From NCBI GenBank assembly GCA_021163175.1, contig JAGGXG010000109.1, positions 1 to 9,402 on the forward strand: DNA of 9,402 nucleotides, written 5' to 3'. Of this stretch, positions 7,799 through 9,402 are shown piece by piece. The notes beneath the pieces are model-generated. The model had not been told where the DNA came from, ran no database searches, and saw only the letters and a list, made by a program, of their open reading frames with translations. Source of the stretch: Thermoplasmata archaeon. GTDB lineage: Archaea; Thermoplasmatota; E2; UBA202; JdFR-43. How positions within the stretch are numbered: position 1 is the first letter of the stretch; every line of letters begins with the position of its first letter. The translations under genes and the position numbers were made by a program.

Positions 7799-9046
7799 AT
7801 GGATGAGAAAATATATGTTTTGGGAAGCAGAGATAATGTAAAGGAAGGTATTTTGAGGATAGGAAGATATTATGCAATAGATGGCTCTCTCGGTTCAAAT
7901 GTTTATTTGGATGCTTTAAAACCACATGTCATATTAATATGCGGGAAAAGAGGATATGGAAAATCATATACCATGGCTACAATAATAGAAGAAATGGCAA
8001 TGCTGGATGATGAAATAAAAAGGAATATTGGAATCGTTATCATTGATACCTTGGGGATTTTCTGGACAATGTTTTTCCCAAATAAAAAACAGGAAAAAGA
8101 GCTGGAAAAATGGGGGCTCCAGCCCAGAAATTTTGATATAACTATATTCTCCTCCCGTGAAAATGTTGAAGAATACAGGAAGAAAGGAATAGATGCAAAA
8201 GAGCTTCTCATCAAAACATCAGAAATGGAACAGCATCACTGGGCTCAACTTTTTGGTTTATCTTCGAAAGACTATGTTATGGCAATCATAGGGAGAGCCA
8301 TGCAAAAAATGAAAGGCAACTATTCCATAAATGATTTGATTAGAGCCATCTACGACGATACCAAAGCTGATGAGAAAGTAAAAGCTGTTGCAGAAAACTT
8401 TCTCGCCATGGCTGAATCATGGAATATTTTTGGTAAGGAAGGATTTGGAACGAAAGACATAGTTAAAAAAGGAAGAATAAGTGTAATTGATTTGAGCCCC
8501 TATGGAGAGGAAATAAAAGTTGTTGTGCTTGCCATCATAGCAAAGAAAATTTTTGAAGAAAGGGTTAAGGAAAGGAAGAAATATGAAGAAGGCTTGTTGA
8601 AAAGCATCGATGTAAAAGAAGATGTGCCAATAACATGGCTTGCAATAGACGAAGCCCATGTGTTTTTGCCGCACGAGAAAAACATTTCGAAGGATGTTTT
8701 GATAAAACAATGGATGCGGCAGGGGCGCCAGCCTGGCGTAGCCCTCATACTGGCGACGCAAAGGCCCAGCTCTTTGGATGAAGAAGTGCTTTCGCATGCT
8801 GATATAATAATTTCGCACCGCCTTACTGCACAGGAAGACATAGATGCGTTGAACAAAGTAAGGCCAACATATATGCATGAGAGCATGGGCGAGGCTGTTA
8901 AAAGGATTGGTAAGGAGCGAGGTGTGGCTGTTATAATCGATGACACTTCAGAAAGCATGCATGTAATAAAGATTCGTCCTCGCCTCAGCTGGCATGGCGG
9001 AGAGGAGCCAAGCGCAAAACATTCAGTATCTCCGCAAGTAAAATAG
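7799..9046 (+). CDS. HerA-like (DUF87 / FtsK-HerA superfamily) ATPase
   Basis: A P-loop ATPase of the HerA/FtsK superfamily, whose members pump DNA as hexameric rings in end resection, segregation or DNA transfer. At 415 residues, the motifs are Walker A GKRGYGKS (49-56), Walker B with catalytic Glu in LAIDEAHVFLP (281-291), sensor-type LILATQRPSSL (317-327), and a HerA-like continuation SHADIIISHRLT (332-343) with a likely arginine finger at R341. Residues about 139-215 form a helical insertion. The Walker A lies very near the N-terminus, so the long N-terminal HAS-barrel of canonical HerA is missing or reduced. No nurA, mre11 or rad50 gene lies beside it. It diverges from the secretion ATPase gene, which raises a role as a DNA-coupling ATPase, but the sequence does not prove that. 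The ATG at 7799 has no clear Shine-Dalgarno. Confidence 0.85.
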   Translation: MDEKIYVLGSRDNVKEGILRIGRYYAIDGSLGSNVYLDALKPHVILICGKRGYGKSYTMATIIEEMAMLDDEIKRNIGIVIIDTLGIFWTMFFPNKKQEKELEKWGLQPRNFDITIFSSRENVEEYRKKGIDAKELLIKTSEMEQHHWAQLFGLSSKDYVMAIIGRAMQKMKGNYSINDLIRAIYDDTKADEKVKAVAENFLAMAESWNIFGKEGFGTKDIVKKGRISVIDLSPYGEEIKVVVLAIIAKKIFEERVKERKKYEEGLLKSIDVKEDVPITWLAIDEAHVFLPHEKNISKDVLIKQWMRQGRQPGVALILATQRPSSLDEEVLSHADIIISHRLTAQEDIDALNKVRPTYMHESMGEAVKRIGKERGVAVIIDDTSESMHVIKIRPRLSWHGGEEPSAKHSVSPQVK

Positions 9047-9056
9047 AAAGAATTAA

Positions 9057-9105
9057 GCCCTTGGGTTTATCCCGACTTTATGGGAGGGGATAAACAACCA
9101 AGGGC
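9057..9105. repeat. Long inverted repeat (17 bp stem) downstream of the HerA-like gene
   Basis: GCCCTTGGGTTTATCCC (9057-9073) is matched by GGGATAAAC and CCAAGGGC (9087-9105). This gives 9 plus 8 paired bases, broken only by a two-base AA bulge (9096-9097), around a 13-base loop. It begins ten bases after the HerA-like stop codon. It could act as a 3' end or processing structure for that mRNA, be a MITE-like or REP-like palindrome, or form part of the end of the adjacent insertion sequence. A short T-rich stretch (9116-9120) follows, but archaeal termination does not need a hairpin. The pairing was checked base by base; the function is unknown. Confidence 0.75.
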
Positions 9106-9253
9106 CAACAATAAATTTTTCAGGAAAATAAATATAGTCTTCGACATAAATAGGTTCAATTAGTGGCCAAAAATTTTTTTATCCAATTTCTTGCGAAACT
9201 TAGAGAGGATGCAAGATTATAGATAGCATGTGAACCTCCGCAGGAGGAGGGCG

Positions 9254-9259
9254 TATAAG
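9254..9259 (+). promoter_or_regulatory. TATA-like hexamer upstream of the transposase
   Basis: TATAAG lies 36 bases before the ATG at 9290, near the spacing of other boxes in this window, and falls in the loop and first stem base of a short hairpin. With only six bases it may be chance. Other AT-rich candidates are at 9126-9136 and 9171-9183. Confidence 0.2.
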
Positions 9260-9279
9260 CCCTCAAGCCATAAAATGAG

Positions 9280-9285
9280 GGTGAT
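9280..9285 (+). promoter_or_regulatory. Shine-Dalgarno for the transposase, deciding the 9290 start
   Basis: GGTGAT, within GAGGGTGAT at 9277-9285, is complementary to the conserved archaeal 16S 3' end (AUCACC). It sits four bases before the ATG at 9290. The upstream in-frame ATG at 9284 overlaps this site and cannot use it, so 9290 is preferred. It is the only clear Shine-Dalgarno in the window. Confidence 0.6.
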
Positions 9286-9289
9286 GAAC

Positions 9290-9402
9290 ATGCTGTATGT
9301 TGGGATAGATTTGCATAAGGAGAAAGTATATGGAATAGTGATGAATGAAAATGGGTTTGTCGAAAAATTAACCAAAAACAATCATGATTTATTGTTCCAT
9401 CA
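9290..9402 (+). CDS. IS110-family transposase (DEDD), N-terminal fragment cut by window edge
   Basis: Translation from the ATG at 9290 gives MLYVGIDLHKEKVYG followed by IVMNENGFVEKLTKNN. This is the characteristic N-terminal RNase H-like strand of IS110/IS1111 transposases, with the first catalytic acidic residue in GIDLHK. These recombinases combine a DEDD RuvC-like domain with a C-terminal domain carrying a serine nucleophile, and use an RNA guide in characterised members. Only 37 complete codons are visible, so integrity of the gene, the other catalytic residues and the subgroup (IS110 or IS1111) cannot be judged. An in-frame ATG at 9284 would add two residues, but the Shine-Dalgarno favours 9290. 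It is transcribed in the same direction as the HerA-like gene. Confidence 0.8.
   Translation, partial: MLYVGIDLHKEKVYGIVMNENGFVEKLTKNNHDLLFH

Larger units (their letters stand above)
9189..9293 (+). ncRNA. Candidate structured RNA (possible IS110 bridge RNA) upstream of the transposase
   Basis: Four pairings are visible. TCTTGC (9189-9194) pairs with GCAAGA (9211-9216). CCTCC (9235-9239) pairs with GGAGG (9243-9247) across a GCA loop. GAGGGC (9247-9252) pairs with GCCCTC (9259-9264) across GTATAA. GCATGT (9226-9231) pairs with ACATGC (9288-9293), closing the group. IS110-subgroup elements are known to carry a structured bridge RNA with guide loops in the non-coding end before the transposase. 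Location and stem-loop density fit, but guide loops cannot be confirmed without the other element end and a target site. The same pairings might instead control transposase translation. Confidence 0.35.
9106..9402 (+). mobile_element. IS110-family insertion sequence, left part only
   Basis: The transposase start at the window edge identifies an IS110-family element. The left boundary is not determined: IS110 elements usually lack clear terminal inverted repeats and often make no target duplication, and the right end is outside the window. The start given here is only the first base after the long inverted repeat. The true end could be anywhere between the HerA-like stop (9046) and about 9225. 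Stretch 9106-9188 is AT-rich with no ORF and no convincing structure. Confidence 0.6.

Noticed and set aside
8722..8744. GC-rich short hairpin in the HerA-like gene
   Set aside because: It lies within a conserved coding stretch (RQGRQPGVAL), and the stem is short and interrupted, so protein coding explains it.
8417..8958. Two overlapping minus-strand open frames of about 150 codons
   Set aside because: Both are antisense to the HerA-like gene across its conserved Walker B and sensor region. Two competing frames in the same place indicate shadows.
9057..9110. Inverted repeat followed by ACA, considered as an H/ACA guide RNA
   Set aside because: The stem is almost continuous, with only a two-base bulge, so there is no internal pseudouridylation pocket and no K-turn.
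9147..9170. GGTTCAAT considered as a tRNA T-loop
   Set aside because: The flanking bases do not form a T-stem and no acceptor, D or anticodon arms can be built around it.
9281..9287. GTGATGA resembling a C box of a C/D guide RNA
   Set aside because: It coincides with the transposase Shine-Dalgarno and start region, and no suitably spaced CTGA D box follows.

Overview
The window looks like an AT-rich archaeal chromosome segment, most likely euryarchaeal and possibly of the Thermoplasmatota. The evidence is an archaeal-type TadA/GspE ATPase paired with a two-domain TadC/ArlJ-like membrane protein, a HerA-type ATPase, a Shine-Dalgarno of archaeal form (GGTGAT) and repeated TATA-box promoters at a fixed distance from start codons. 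The assignment to Thermoplasmatota is a guess from overall character, not from a marker.

Layout. Positions 1-7779 are read from the minus strand. In transcription order they hold a secretion/pilus ATPase (7779 to 5656) overlapped by 4 bases with a TadC-like platform protein (5659 to 3791). Next come cysteinyl-tRNA synthetase cysS (to 2304), a membrane-anchored Asp-rich calcium-repeat protein (2268 to 1516), and phosphoenolpyruvate synthase ppsA (from 1487, cut off by the window start). On the plus strand there is a HerA-like ATPase gene (7799-9046). After a 243-base non-coding stretch comes the start of an IS110-family transposase (from 9290), cut off by the window end.

The ATPase and TadC-like protein form a translationally coupled pair: a motor and an inner-membrane platform for an archaeal type IV pilus-like or secretion machine. 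No pilin gene is visible. The HerA-like gene diverges from this pair across a very small shared promoter region. cysS, the calcium-repeat gene and ppsA each have their own TATA-like box about 32-35 bases before the start codon. Each box sits on or directly against the stop codon of the preceding gene, which points to separate leaderless transcripts rather than one operon.

The most unusual region is the right end. The non-coding DNA between the HerA-like gene and the transposase holds a long inverted repeat (17 paired bases per arm) and a cluster of short stem-loops running into the transposase ribosome binding site. IS110-family elements are known to encode a structured bridge RNA in a non-coding end. 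These stem-loops are therefore a candidate bridge RNA or a translational control element. The right end of the element is outside the window, so this cannot be settled here.
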